A stretch of DNA of 64,000 nucleotides from Leclercia adecarboxylata (GTDB taxonomy: Bacteria; Pseudomonadota; Gammaproteobacteria; Enterobacterales; Enterobacteriaceae). The stretch is from the NCBI RefSeq assembly GCF_006171285.1, contig NZ_CP040895.1, positions 1 through 64,000 on the forward strand, in the 5' to 3' direction. A program made the position numbers and the translations under genes. The notes below the pieces were generated by a model that had not been told where the DNA came from, did not search any database, and saw only the letters and a list, made by a program, of their open reading frames with translations. Below are positions 8,087 through 16,794 of this stretch, piece by piece. Numbering within the stretch: position 1 is the stretch's first letter; each line of letters starts with the position of its first letter.

Positions 8087-9412
8087 TTACAGAATCGCTA
8101 GTGGATACTCAATGATCACACGAACTTCATCCAGATCCGATTCAAATTCAGTTGAGCGAAAGTTCATTTGTCGCAAGCGGAAGGACATATCTTTCAAGGA
8201 GCCTGCCTGAACGACGTATTTTACTTCGATGTCGCGCTCCCAACGTTTCTGATCGGTCAACGGGTTTCCATCCGCATCGCGCCGCATGTATGTGGCGTTG
8301 GCGTTGGAGTAGTCGGCGTCGGTGCCACGACCATAACGTGTCATAAACGACAAGCCAGGTACACCATACGAGCTCATGTCGAGGTCGTAACGCACCATCC
8401 ATGAACGTTCTTTTGGCGAGTTGAAGTCGCTGTACTGGATTGAGTTGTCGAGAAAGATGGAATCCGACTGACGCAGATAGTCGAAGTCGTCGTTACCATT
8501 ATTTCGCTGGTGAGAAAGTGCAAGTGAGTGTGCGCCATACTTCACGCCAACCTTAGCGCTCCAAATATTGTTGTCGAACTCGCCCAGCAGTTTTTTCCCT
8601 TCATCCACGGCCTTGTAGTAATTCACACCGCCGAATACAGAAAGCTCATCAGACAAGGAGTAGTTCAACCCGGTACCAGCATAGTATTGATTCCAGGCGT
8701 CTTTGAGACGACTGGAGTAAAGACTAACGATAATATTCTTATTCACATTGTAGTCGCCACCAAAATAGCCGACCCAAGGTGAGTTAACAGGGCCTGCATA
8801 GAAGGTTGCGAAGTTGTCGCGCATATTGCTGGAGACTGGTTGACTCATAGCATGCAGGCGGCCACCCTGAACTGTCAGCCCTTCGATGCTGGTATTGGTA
8901 GCGGTCACACCCCGGAAACTTTCCGGTAAAAGCCTTGAGTCGCCAGACGCCACGACAGGGTTGGCGGGAAATACATCACCTACTTTCACCACAGTGTCAA
9001 AAGCGCGAACTTTTGCCGCGCCACCGACTTTCGTGTATTCATCTCGAGCTTCGCCGTCGCCATTGACAGGTAGTACATCGAATGAACTACGACCGCCGTT
9101 ACGACCGTCACCCGTATCAAGCTTCAAACCGATCATCGCGAAAGCGTCGACGCCCACGCCTACAGTGCCTTGGGTAAACCCGGATTCGAACTTACTGATA
9201 ATCGCATGCGACCAAGCTTCGGAGTAGCCATTGCCCGTGGGGCTTGATTGACCGTTGCGATGATCACGATTGAAGTAGAAATTTCGATTGAGCACGGTAA
9301 GGCTGCTGTCTTCGATAAATCCCCCAGTCTTTTCCTCCGCAAATACCATAGACGGCCCAGAACTGACAACCAACGCCAAAGCGGCCATCGAAAATTTTGT
9401 ATTGTTATCCAT
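8087..9412 (-). CDS. OprD-family outer membrane porin, Pseudomonas type
   Basis: A 441-residue outer membrane protein with a signal peptide (MDNNTKFSMAALALVVSSGPSMVFAEE, cleavage near residue 25). The N-terminal GFIEDSSLTVLNRNFYFNRDHR is the hallmark of the OprD family, and the C-terminus has alternating beta-strand sequence. OprD-type channels take up basic amino acids, small peptides or organic acids in Pseudomonas, and some admit carbapenems. Which substrate this one uses cannot be told. A GGAG sequence lies before the ATG. Its upstream region is cut by the umuC remnant near 9460, so the native promoter may be partly lost. This gene is alien to an enterobacterial plasmid. Confidence 0.85.
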   Translation of the reverse strand: MDNNTKFSMAALALVVSSGPSMVFAEEKTGGFIEDSSLTVLNRNFYFNRDHRNGQSSPTGNGYSEAWSHAIISKFESGFTQGTVGVGVDAFAMIGLKLDTGDGRNGGRSSFDVLPVNGDGEARDEYTKVGGAAKVRAFDTVVKVGDVFPANPVVASGDSRLLPESFRGVTATNTSIEGLTVQGGRLHAMSQPVSSNMRDNFATFYAGPVNSPWVGYFGGDYNVNKNIIVSLYSSRLKDAWNQYYAGTGLNYSLSDELSVFGGVNYYKAVDEGKKLLGEFDNNIWSAKVGVKYGAHSLALSHQRNNGNDDFDYLRQSDSIFLDNSIQYSDFNSPKERSWMVRYDLDMSSYGVPGLSFMTRYGRGTDADYSNANATYMRRDADGNPLTDQKRWERDIEVKYVVQAGSLKDMSFRLRQMNFRSTEFESDLDEVRVIIEYPLAIL

Positions 9413-9460
9413 TAATCACTCCTTAGGTTCGGCAGGATTACCCTCCATCCCAACAATCCC

Positions 9461-10219
9461 CGTAGAATAGCAAAGTTACTAGCATTACAGCCAGTAGAGG
9501 AAGTCTGGGGTGTTGGCAGTCGCATAGCAAAAAAGCTGAGCACAATGGGGATCACTACAGCCCTGCAACTGGCGCAAGCAAACCCATCCTTCATCCGCCG
9601 AAATTTCAATGTCGTGCTTGAACGAACAGTTAGGGAACTTAACGGTGAATCCTGTATTGCTCTGGAAGATGCACCTGCAGCAAAGCAACAGATCGTATGC
9701 AGTCGCTCATTTGGTGAACGTGTCACAACCTATGCTGATATGCGGCAGGCTGTTTGCCAGCATGCTGAGCGTGCAGCTGAAAAATTGAGGGGAGAACGTC
9801 AGTTCTGCCGGCAGATAGCACTATTTATCAAGACATCCCCATTTTCGGCAGCGCCCTATTACGGGAATGTGGCCTGCGAAAAGTTATACACACCAACACG
9901 CGATACACGAGACATTATTGCTGCAGCTACGAATGCACTTGATCGGATCTGGGTCGATGGGCATCGATATGCGAAAGCAGGAGTAATGCTGAATGATTTC
10001 ACTCCTACAGGCGTGTCACAGTTAAATCTTTTCGACGACGTTCAGCCACGGAAGCATAGTGAGGAACTGATGAAAGTCCTGGATGGCATAAACCATTCAG
10101 GACTCGGAAAGATATGGTTTGCGGGGCGCGGAATTGCACCAGAATGGCAAATGAAAAGAGAGATGCTTTCTCCGGCATACACAACGAGATGGTCCGATAT
10201 TCCCAGCGCCTCAATTTGA
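9461..10219 (+). pseudogene. umuC: 3' fragment of a UmuC-type error-prone DNA polymerase gene
   Basis: The frame runs from about 9461 through LALQPVEEVWGVGSRIAKKL, the HhH region of Y-family polymerases, then FNVVLERTVRELNGESC, QQIVCSRSFGERVT and the C-terminal KIWFAGRGIAPEWQMKREM block ending at 10219. The palm and finger domains with the catalytic acidic residues are absent. It is the last 60% or so of a plasmid umuC/samB/mucB gene and cannot polymerise DNA. The 5' junction, between 9420 and 9475, joins it directly to the porin upstream region without an insertion sequence. No umuD is present in the window. Confidence 0.85.
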
Positions 10220-10221
10220 GT
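10209..10221. promoter_or_regulatory. Third copy of the stb/par palindrome
   Basis: CCTCAATTTGAGT followed by ATTAAAT matches, with one change, the palindrome and its right flank at 12980-12999. It lies across the umuC stop codon and just outside the stbB stop, and may be a binding site of the same partition regulator. Confidence 0.45.
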
Positions 10222-10222
10222 A

Positions 10223-10612
10223 TTAAATGAAGTTTTTCATTTTTTTTCTGGCCTCATCCATACGTCTTTGCTCATCATCATCTGGCAATTCATGCTGAAC
10301 AGCAGGGCCAGACAGCCCTGCCCCCAATTCAGCAAGGACAACCCGGATGTCTGCCTGTGATGGCTTCCACCCTGTAGTCTGGCTGAGCAAACTGACCAGT
10401 TGATCTGCTGAAAAATCCTGATTTAGCAATACGGCAATCAAGCCAGGAAGCCGCGAGTCGAGCTGATGAAGAGCTAACCCAGAGATTAGGGACTTCCTGA
10501 ACAAATCCCCCCTCTCGTTTCGGGGAACAGACTCAATGATATCCAATGACACACGGTCTGCCTCCTGATCCGGGTGAAGATAGATAGTTAACTTCTTCCG
10601 CTCGTCAGTCAC
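10223..10612 (-). CDS. stbB: Plasmid partition protein StbB (ParR-like)
   Basis: A 129-residue protein with a GTG start preceded by a strong GGGGAG ribosome site. Its N-terminus (KLTIYLHPDQEADRVSLDIIE) resembles the ribbon-helix-helix start of ParR/StbB adaptor proteins, and the C-terminus is charged. In StbAB systems it binds centromere repeats and couples plasmid DNA to the actin-like filament made by StbA. It would normally follow stbA with a few bases of overlap, but an IS2-type element now separates the two genes, ending 25 bp upstream of this start. Confidence 0.7.
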   Translation of the reverse strand: MTDERKKLTIYLHPDQEADRVSLDIIESVPRNERGDLFRKSLISGLALHQLDSRLPGLIAVLLNQDFSADQLVSLLSQTTGWKPSQADIRVVLAELGAGLSGPAVQHELPDDDEQRRMDEARKKMKNFI

Positions 10613-10728
10613 AACATCACTCCCCTTTAAATGCGGCTAGACTGGCCCCCTGAATCTCCAGACAGTTGGTATCACTTAAGTTAGTGATAGTCTTAATACT
10701 AGTTTTTAGACTAGTCGTTGGAGTCCGA

Positions 10729-11094
10729 ATGATTGATGTTTTAGGTCCAGAGAAGCGCAGACGGCGAAGTGTTCAGGAAAAAATCGCCATTGTTCAGCAG
10801 AGTTTTGAGCCCGGAATGACCGTGTCGCTGGTCGCCCGTCAGCATGGCGTTGCTGCCAGTCAGCTGTTCCTGTGGCGTAAGCAGTATCAGGAAGGCAGCC
10901 TTACAGCCGTTGCCGCAGGAGAACAGGTTGTGCCCGCGTCGGAGCTGGCATCTGCGATGAAGCAAATTAAAGAGCTGCAGCGCCTGTTGGGCAAGAAAAC
11001 CATGGAAAACGAGCTGCTAAAAGAAGCCGTTGAATATGGCCGACAAAAAAAGTGGATAGCGCACGTGCCCTTGTTGCCGGAGGATGGCGAATAA
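10729..11094 (+). CDS. IS2-type OrfA
   Basis: A 121-residue OrfA starting [13 protein letters not shown], the usual IS2 start. A helix-turn-helix ([21 protein letters not shown]) is followed by a leucine-zipper-like tail ([21 protein letters not shown]). OrfA binds the terminal repeats and dimerises. It overlaps OrfB by about 40 bases, where programmed -1 frameshifting makes the OrfAB transposase. Confidence 0.92.
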   Translation: MIDVLGPEKRRRRSVQEKIAIVQQSFEPGMTVSLVARQHGVAASQLFLWRKQYQEGSLTAVAAGEQVVPASELASAMKQIKELQRLLGKKTMENELLKEAVEYGRQKKWIAHVPLLPEDGE

Positions 11095-11957
11095 GCCTTG
11101 TCAGTCGTTGCCTCCGGGTCTCACGTGCGCAACTGCATGCCATGGCCCGTCGGTCGAAGGACTGGCAGGATCGTCGGTGCAAGCGCAAGCCTGATGATAC
11201 TGACGCGCTGGCCCGTATCCATACCGTTATCGGCGATCTGCCCACCTATGGTTATCGTCGGGTATGGGCACTGCTGCGCAGACAATCAGAAACTGACGAC
11301 ATGGCGGTGATCAATGCCAAACGCGTATACCGCATCATGCGTCAGAATGCGCTGCTGCTTGAGCGTAAACCGGAAATACCGCCATCGAAGCGGGCGCATA
11401 CAGGGAAAGTGGCCGTTGGAGAAAGTAACCAGCGGTGGTGCTCTGACGGCTTCGAGTTCAGCTGTGATAACGGTGAAAAACTGCGGGTCACGTTCGCTCT
11501 GGACTGTTGCGATCGCGAGGCACTTTACTGGGCGGCCAGTAACGGTGGATATGACAGTGAAACCGTGCAGGACGTCATGCTGGGTGCCGTGGAGCGTCGC
11601 TTCGGTAACAGCCTGCCGACATCCCCAGTTGAGTGGCTGACAGACAACGGTTCAGCCTACCGTTCTTATCAGACGCGTCAGTTCGCCAGAATGGTAGGAC
11701 TGGAGCCTAAACATACGGCGGTACGTAGCCCGGAAAGCAACGGGATGGCAGAGAGCTTCGTGAAAACGATGAAGCGCGATTACATCAGCATCATGCCGAA
11801 ACCCGACGGGTTAACAGCGGTAAAGAACCTTGCGGAGGCCTTCGAACATTACAACGAATGGCATCCGCATAGTGCACTGGGGTATCGTTCGCCACGGGAA
11901 TATCTGCGGCGACGAACCAGTCATGGGTTAAGTGATAAAAAGTGTATGGAAATATAG
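11052..11957 (+). CDS. IS2-type OrfB, DDE transposase
   Basis: A 301-residue integrase-core protein. The catalytic triad is visible as D in [13 protein letters not shown] in [13 protein letters not shown] and E in [19 protein letters not shown]. It functions as the frameshift fusion with OrfA. The reading frame is intact, so the element may still be active. Confidence 0.93.
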   Translation: MDSARALVAGGWRISLVSRCLRVSRAQLHAMARRSKDWQDRRCKRKPDDTDALARIHTVIGDLPTYGYRRVWALLRRQSETDDMAVINAKRVYRIMRQNALLLERKPEIPPSKRAHTGKVAVGESNQRWCSDGFEFSCDNGEKLRVTFALDCCDREALYWAASNGGYDSETVQDVMLGAVERRFGNSLPTSPVEWLTDNGSAYRSYQTRQFARMVGLEPKHTAVRSPESNGMAESFVKTMKRDYISIMPKPDGLTAVKNLAEAFEHYNEWHPHSALGYRSPREYLRRRTSHGLSDKKCMEI

Positions 11958-12924
11958 GGGCCAATCCAGCGGCAATAGCTTCCACAAGTGAAGTCTGTGG
12001 AGAATCCATCATAACGACTTTAGAACCCAGATGCTGCCATGCCGCTTTAACTGCATCTTCAATCAGTGGGGCTCCCCCACCAACAATGTAAACACGATTC
12101 ACATGACGGAAATCGGCAAGGTCATCGACTACACGGGCACCCAAGCTGGCGATCGCGCTTTCTATGGTATCCAGCACAAGCGCTGTTTTGCTTTCATCAT
12201 TCACAACCTGGCGAACAAAGTCAGCGTCTTTACGCTGCTTAATTAGCTCATCAGCGATTAAAGAACTGGTATCACTGGATGCCATCTTTAATGCTGTGCG
12301 GGCAGCGTTCGTCACCATTGATACACCGATCTCAGAATTACCATGAATTGCGCTAACCGAGTCGAACTGGCCAACAATGATCCCAACATCGAGGGTAGTA
12401 CCACCAAGGTCAATAACTAGAGACTTCTCGTACTGCCCAACGTTGTCCTTCACCAGTCGAGCAAATACCGCAGGCAAGGATTCTGGCATCACATCTACAT
12501 GCTCGATGGTAAATACCTCACCTTTATTCAGTTTTACCGGACGCATCAGGTTGTCGATCTTCCGTTGAATATTCAGCTCATTCTTCTGGCACTCTTTGGT
12601 GTAGAACTCACTGATCGGTAAGGTCACTGTCAATGATACTGGTTGAGGTTTCAGACCACTGTTCAGAAGAGCATGGTGAACTGCCAGAGCGTTCACATCT
12701 GTATACTGATACTCAATATGAGTAGTTATGATGGATTCATTACTGACTTCGTCATAGGTATATTTCTTACCTTCGAGTTCATAGTTGAAGGTCTGTCGAA
12801 CCCCCATTCCCTCCACCTTCCAACCCTGACGGAAAGAGTTAGATGACAATGACTTATGAAGTTTTTTATTGTCTAGCCACGCAAGTTTAACGGTTGTAGA
12901 ACCATCATCACAATACACTTTCAT
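11791..12924 (-). pseudogene. stbA: Actin-like partition ATPase StbA, C-terminus replaced by IS2-type element
   Basis: A ParM/StbA actin-like ATPase starting MKVYCDDGSTTVKLAW (ATG 12924). A longer frame to 12981 lacks family sequence. The phosphate and nucleotide loops are seen in DDGSTTVKL, KSLVIDLGGTTLDVGI and VYIVGGGAPL. The element inserted after residue 318; without it the gene would end in AFKGE and a stop, about 323 residues in all. The present frame runs on into the element and gains about 58 foreign residues. Only four native residues are lost, so the protein may keep some activity, but co-transcription with stbB is broken. Two palindromes upstream are likely regulator sites. Confidence 0.85.
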
Positions 12925-12939
12925 CTTGAACCCCTTGAT

Positions 12940-12992
12940 ACTCAAATTGAGTAAACCGATTAAACATGAGCGCCTAAGCACTCAAATTGAGT
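12940..12992. promoter_or_regulatory. Pair of palindromic operators upstream of stbA
   Basis: The 13-bp palindrome ACTCAAATTGAGT occurs at 12940-12952 and 12980-12992, exactly 40 bp apart, just upstream of the stbA start. A near copy lies at 10209-10221. The spacing of about four helical turns suggests cooperative binding by StbB or the parA-linked protein. Confidence 0.65.
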
Positions 12993-13049
12993 ATTAAATC
13001 ATAAGTATGAATTAATAAAACACAAGTAATATTTATGATGTCATATGAA

Positions 13050-13153
13050 TTACTTCATACTTCATACTTCACAAATTTGATTTGTTCAGTTGACTCTGTG
13101 GGGGCTTATGAGAGAATACTTCATACTTCACACATCACATTTATGAGGCTGAA
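13050..13153. promoter_or_regulatory. TTCATACTTCA repeats upstream of parA
   Basis: CTTCATACTTCATACTTCAC at about 13053-13071 and TACTTCATACTTCACAC at 13117-13133 are direct repeats in the 150 bp before parA, with a related CTTCATAAGTG after its partner gene near 14090. They look like partition or autoregulatory sites of the parA operon. Confidence 0.5.
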
Positions 13154-13789
13154 ATGATTACTGTCGTAGGCGGAAACAAAGGTGGGTCCGGTAAGACAAC
13201 CACAGCTGTAAATCTGGCGGTGGCTCTAGCACTTAGGGGGGAAGATGTTTGCCTCTTGAATGCAGATTTACAGCGATCTGCCGCCAAATGGCATGCTGAG
13301 CGTGAGGCATCCGAGATGAATCCAACGCTAACTTTAATTGAAAAGTTCGATAATCTTACGTCGACATTACGGGCTCTTGACGAAAAGTACACGCACGTCA
13401 TCGTCGATGTAGCTGGACGCAATTCACGTGAATTTATCACCAGTGGGGTTGCAGCTCACCAAATTATCGCGCCATTGCAGTGCTCACAACCAGACCTTGA
13501 TACCCTGGTTGAGTTACAGCAGCAAATTGAAGCCATGAGAGACCTTAATCCAGATTTAAAAGTTTTCTGCCTGCAAAGCATGGCAACAACAAATCCAGTC
13601 CTTCGAGGGAACGAGAGAAAAGAGTTCCTAGAGTATTTAGAAGAATTCCCAACTATAAAAACTATGGAGACTGTTATCTGCTTTAGAAAAGTATACAGGG
13701 ACTGTATGAGTAATGGCTCCGGTGTTCTGGAAACAGATAATAAGGCCGCGATAGCAGAGATCGAGCAACTTGTGACAGAGGCATTCTAA
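13154..13789 (+). CDS. parA: ParA-type partition ATPase
   Basis: A 211-residue deviant Walker-A ATPase of the short ParA type. GGNKGGSGKTTTAVNLA is the deviant Walker A box, LLNADLQRSAAKW gives the A' region and HVIVDVAGRNSREF the Walker B. It lacks the extra N-terminal DNA-binding domain of P1-type ParA, so a separate small protein should act as repressor and adaptor; the next gene, two bases away, fits that role. It segregates plasmid copies over the nucleoid. It stands divergent from stbA, so two partition systems lie side by side in this block. Confidence 0.85.
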   Translation: MITVVGGNKGGSGKTTTAVNLAVALALRGEDVCLLNADLQRSAAKWHAEREASEMNPTLTLIEKFDNLTSTLRALDEKYTHVIVDVAGRNSREFITSGVAAHQIIAPLQCSQPDLDTLVELQQQIEAMRDLNPDLKVFCLQSMATTNPVLRGNERKEFLEYLEEFPTIKTMETVICFRKVYRDCMSNGSGVLETDNKAAIAEIEQLVTEAF

Positions 13790-13790
13790 A

Positions 13791-14084
13791 ATGGTAAAAA
13801 AACCCAGCCTGCAAGCCTCTTCCAATCGACCAAACATTACGGACGAACAATCAGAAGCCCTTGCACAACGTCTGGCAGATAAGCCTTATGGGGCGACCGA
13901 GAGACTGGAGCCAGAAAAAAATGAACAAGAAGTACAGTGTCGTACAACAATTTCACTTGGCGAAGCCATGCTAAGGAAAACAGAAGACCGGGCATTACGT
14001 AACAAACGAAGTGGTAAAGACCCTAAAAACGTCAGCGCCATTGTCAGAGAAGCACTAGACCTCTATTTCGAAAAAAACCCATAG
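13791..14084 (+). CDS. Small partner of ParA, probable centromere-binding protein
   Basis: A 97-residue protein starting almost directly after the parA stop (one base between). The N-terminal half is polar and probably disordered. The C-terminal half (SLGEAMLRKTEDRALRNKRSGKDPKNVSAIVREALDLYF) has the look of a ribbon-helix-helix or short helical DNA-binding domain. By position it is the ParB-like adaptor of the parA system. The sequence is not one I recognise as a named family, so the role is inferred from context. Confidence 0.6.
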   Translation: MVKKPSLQASSNRPNITDEQSEALAQRLADKPYGATERLEPEKNEQEVQCRTTISLGEAMLRKTEDRALRNKRSGKDPKNVSAIVREALDLYFEKNP

Positions 14085-14121
14085 TTAATACTTCATAAGT
14101 GTGATTTATGATAGTACCGGG

Positions 14122-14143
14122 CCGGGATTAAATGTAATCCCGG
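14122..14143 (+). terminator. Hairpin after the parA operon
   Basis: CCGGGATTA and TAATCCCGG form a 9-bp stem with a 4-base loop 38 bp after the operon. No long T-run follows, so it may be a bidirectional or weak terminator between the operon and the convergent recombinase gene. Confidence 0.45.
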
Positions 14144-14238
14144 TTAAATCCAATCCCGCATCACCCCAAAAATCTTACAAATCACAACCCCTGTGGCTTT
14201 GTTCCCGTCTGACGGGAGTCTCACCAAACTGTGAAAAA

Positions 14239-15018
14239 TTACCTGCGTTCTTTCAGCATCGCCACTGCATCCATCTCGGGCATCTGAAATTGCACCCTGT
14301 GCCGTGCAGCGACATCGAGAGCAAACACCTTCGTATACACTTCTGTCGAGCTGACCGATTTGTGCCCCATCAGGCTCTGCAGCACCTTCAGCGGAATTCC
14401 CGCGTACAGCATGTGCATCGCATAGCTGTGGCGGAAGGTATGTGGTGTCACCGGTACGGAGAACATTACGCCGTCGGCCGCAGCCGCTTCCACGGCTTCA
14501 CTCAGCCAGGTACGGACCGTGCGATCGGTGATTTCCCAGATACGCGCCTTCTCTGTCTTGCCGGTTCGCTTATTGCGGCGCTCCAGCGGGATCTTCAGGG
14601 TGGCCACCATCGTCTCCAGCTGGCTGACATAGTTCGCATCGGAAAGCGGAACGATACGATGACTCTGGCTACCGGCCGGAGCGCGGCCGGCCGTTCTGGT
14701 GGCTTTTTCGGTCCGCTGTTTGAGCGTGGCCAGTTGCACGAACGGGTAGGGCGGTGCCAGCGAAAAATCCCCCCGTGTCAGCGCCAGCGCCTCATTAATA
14801 CGCGCCCCGGTATTCCACAGGGTTGCCAGCAGCATCTTGCGGTGCAGATCGGGCACGTAGTGGAGCAGGGCGCTCACTTCCGGGGCCAGCAGGTATTTCG
14901 GCAGTTCGTCCTGGACCAGAGCCATCTGACGTAGGGCCAGAGCGGCTGGATAGTCGATAGACACAGGTAACTGAGCACCTGCTGCCGAATGCCCTCCCAG
15001 GGTAACGAGTCCGGTCAT
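14239..15018 (-). CDS. resD: ResD-like tyrosine recombinase
   Basis: A 259-residue tyrosine recombinase. The catalytic arginine lies in LLATLWNTGARINEALALTRGD, the HxxR box in VPVTPHTFRHSYAMHMLYAG, and the nucleophile tyrosine in HKSVSSTEVYTKVFALD. The length and sequence fit the ResD/D-protein family of IncF and IncR plasmids, which resolves multimers at a res site. It overlaps the upstream gene by four bases (ATGA), so the two are translationally coupled. Confidence 0.85.
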   Translation of the reverse strand: MTGLVTLGGHSAAGAQLPVSIDYPAALALRQMALVQDELPKYLLAPEVSALLHYVPDLHRKMLLATLWNTGARINEALALTRGDFSLAPPYPFVQLATLKQRTEKATRTAGRAPAGSQSHRIVPLSDANYVSQLETMVATLKIPLERRNKRTGKTEKARIWEITDRTVRTWLSEAVEAAAADGVMFSVPVTPHTFRHSYAMHMLYAGIPLKVLQSLMGHKSVSSTEVYTKVFALDVAARHRVQFQMPEMDAVAMLKERR

Positions 15019-15836
15019 GAGGATGACTCTCCCTTCGGAGATATGCGCAGTGCTGACGCGATGATTTCCCGGTTTTCTTCATTACGCCAGTTACCAAACA
15101 AGTCAATTTCCTGCCGCATCGACAGATCTGCAGCATCAATTAGTTCTGACACTTTCTGCAGGGCGTTCTGCAGCTGCTGTGCTGAGATCACTCGAGGCTC
15201 ATCGTGTTCATCCACACCGTTACGGTGTACCAGGTCGTTTCGCCAGTCTGCGATGATACCCAGCGGCTGAACCGGCCAGACGGGCGGAATGTGCAGCACG
15301 GCGCCGAAATAGCGCTCAATGGTTTTCACGTTATGAAAGGTCATCCGGGAAACAAAATTCTGAGCCGCAGGCCGGAAAAGTGAAAGATCCATTTCACGTG
15401 CCGCATGTTTTACCGGATTTTTGATTTTATCGGACTTCATATAAAACTCATCCCTGAAGCGTGTAAGCGGCCAGTCATGCTCCAGCAGGGCCCTGGCACA
15501 GTACATCAGGTACGCCTCCATGACCGTCACTGCATGGACGAAAGACATCCTGTACACCAGTTCAGGCTGCTCCTTATCGAGCAAGGTATATAGTTTCTTC
15601 AGTTCCTGCTTTGCGTGCAGATAACGCTGATGAACATTGTTCAGGGAAGCCACAAACAGACCGTGTTCATGATCCCACTGAGCCTGATCGGCAATCGCCT
15701 CCTGCTCCCAGTAGTAAAGGTTCGCGGCCTGCTCCCATTCTTCAGAGTTCGGGACAACATCCGGGTAATTATCCGCAAGCCATTCATCAAATCGTTCAGA
15801 TTCAATATCCATCATCTGCTCTTTCATGCTTCCCAT
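15015..15836 (-). CDS. HEPN-motif protein of unknown function, coupled to resD
   Basis: A 273-residue, mainly helical acidic protein. The C-terminal half contains IIADWRNDLVHRNGVDEHDE, where R-x4-H is the RNase-type motif of HEPN domains. The middle (YRMSFVHAVTVMEAYLMYCARALL) resembles the first helices of such domains. HEPN proteins are often ribonucleases in toxin-antitoxin and defence systems; no partner antitoxin is obvious apart from resD. The start may be ATG 15836 or the in-frame ATG three codons later, before which GGGAAG would serve as ribosome site. The resD start overlaps its stop. It is common near resD in Klebsiella-type plasmids, as far as I recall, but unnamed. Confidence 0.6.
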   Translation of the reverse strand: MGSMKEQMMDIESERFDEWLADNYPDVVPNSEEWEQAANLYYWEQEAIADQAQWDHEHGLFVASLNNVHQRYLHAKQELKKLYTLLDKEQPELVYRMSFVHAVTVMEAYLMYCARALLEHDWPLTRFRDEFYMKSDKIKNPVKHAAREMDLSLFRPAAQNFVSRMTFHNVKTIERYFGAVLHIPPVWPVQPLGIIADWRNDLVHRNGVDEHDEPRVISAQQLQNALQKVSELIDAADLSMRQEIDLFGNWRNEENREIIASALRISPKGESSS

Positions 15837-15898
15837 AAGGCCAGTCCCCTTCTGTGTTGTTCTTTAAGTTAGAAATCCCGCCAGCCATTATTTTTTCC

Positions 15899-16003
15899 TT
15901 AATACCAGTTACAGTCCGAGGAAAATGAGACCACTATAAATACTGTTGTGATCAAGATAAGTATCAGAAGGTGGGCAAAGATAAATTTCATCGGACTGTT
16001 CAT
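15899..16003 (-). CDS. Candidate 34-residue membrane peptide
   Basis: MNSPMKFIFAHLLILILITT, then a valine/phenylalanine-rich run and a polar end with SSDCNWY. It is a basic N-terminus followed by about 20 hydrophobic residues, the shape of Hok-, Ibs- or TisB-type toxic peptides and of many small membrane proteins. It overlaps the end of the neighbouring 109-codon frame on the same strand in another frame. Only one of the two may be real. No antisense RNA promoter was identified. Confidence 0.35.
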   Translation of the reverse strand: MNSPMKFIFAHLLILILITTVFIVVSFSSDCNWY

Positions 16004-16238
16004 GGAATGCGGTTCTTCCTGTTTGAGACAGGTCAACAAGAAACCAGCATTCATAGCCAGGCAACCATTCTGCGATAACCAATCCTGTTCCGGTAACGAT
16101 GACCGGCTGGCCTTCGTAACTCGACCCTCGCAAATTTGTCTGATACTTCGAGGGCCAGGTTCTGTAATCCAGCCACAAATGCTTATGCTCGAATGTTCCA
16201 GTAAGCGCCATCCATATAGTTTCAACCCCCTGATACAT
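15909..16238 (-). CDS. Hypothetical protein, 109 residues
   Basis: The frame starts MYQGVETIWMALTGTFEHKH and has a soluble, tryptophan- and tyrosine-rich composition with an IVTGTGLVIAEWLPGYECWF core, plausible for a small beta-rich protein. I do not recognise it. Its last part overlaps the hydrophobic peptide frame described separately. It lies between the resD pair and the SIR2-HerA pair, on the same strand. Confidence 0.4.
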   Translation of the reverse strand: MYQGVETIWMALTGTFEHKHLWLDYRTWPSKYQTNLRGSSYEGQPVIVTGTGLVIAEWLPGYECWFLVDLSQTGRTAFHEQSDEIYLCPPSDTYLDHNSIYSGLIFLGL

Positions 16239-16794
16239 AGTGCCTCGCTAATAGTCACTCAGAGTAATGATGACGCGCAGCACAATCGGCTGAGCACCAC
16301 CCACATCTGTCACGCTAATGATTTTCACTGCCGTCATCATTTCTGTTCTGATAATAAGCAGCCATATAACCACGGGATTAAATTACCGGAAGCCCGGTTC
16401 GCGGTGATCCGATTTTTTCCATATTTACAGGTTTCCGGAAGTGTACCACGCACGAGGAATAAGCAAAGCGGCAATATCGGCCGCTGGGCAGCAGGTCACG
16501 ATCAGGGGGCGGAATACAACATATAGCGTCATCAGCAGCTGATAAGGACACTACATGTTGTGTGGCGGGGCCGGTGAGCAGCCGGTGACGATCAGCAGAT
16601 CCGGAACCTGGGGTTTTCGGATCTCTGGAAAAGAAAGGAGTGGGAGATAAAACCTGTTCACTATTAAAGATATAAAAGCAATGTTTAAAACAATAAAAAG
16701 CACTTTCTGTTCTTACTACTAGCACTAGCGCGCCCTGTGGAATCTCTGACACGCAGACATGCTGCCGTTCTTTTCTGAGAAGCGGCAGCCGTGA
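16239..16794. other. Non-coding stretch downstream of herA
   Basis: About 550 bp without a supported gene. It contains an imperfect hairpin at 16760-16788 (CTGCCGTTCT with AGAAGCGGCAG) right after the herA stop, a probable transcription end, and an AT-rich part at 16650-16710. Short frames here lack ribosome sites and family features. Confidence 0.45.

Larger units (their letters stand above)
10638..11968 (+). mobile_element. IS2-type insertion sequence in stbA
   Basis: 1331 bp long, exactly the length of IS2. It starts TAGACTGGCCCCCTGAATCT and ends GGAAATATAGGGGCCAATCC plus A. A perfect 5-bp duplication GCGGC flanks it (10633-10637 and 11969-11973). The encoded proteins are close to IS2 but differ at many positions, so it is an IS2-group relative and not IS2 itself. 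Confidence 0.93.

Noticed and set aside
14101..14934. 277-codon plus-strand frame opposite the ResD-like gene
   Set aside because: Antisense to a tyrosine recombinase with all catalytic motifs.
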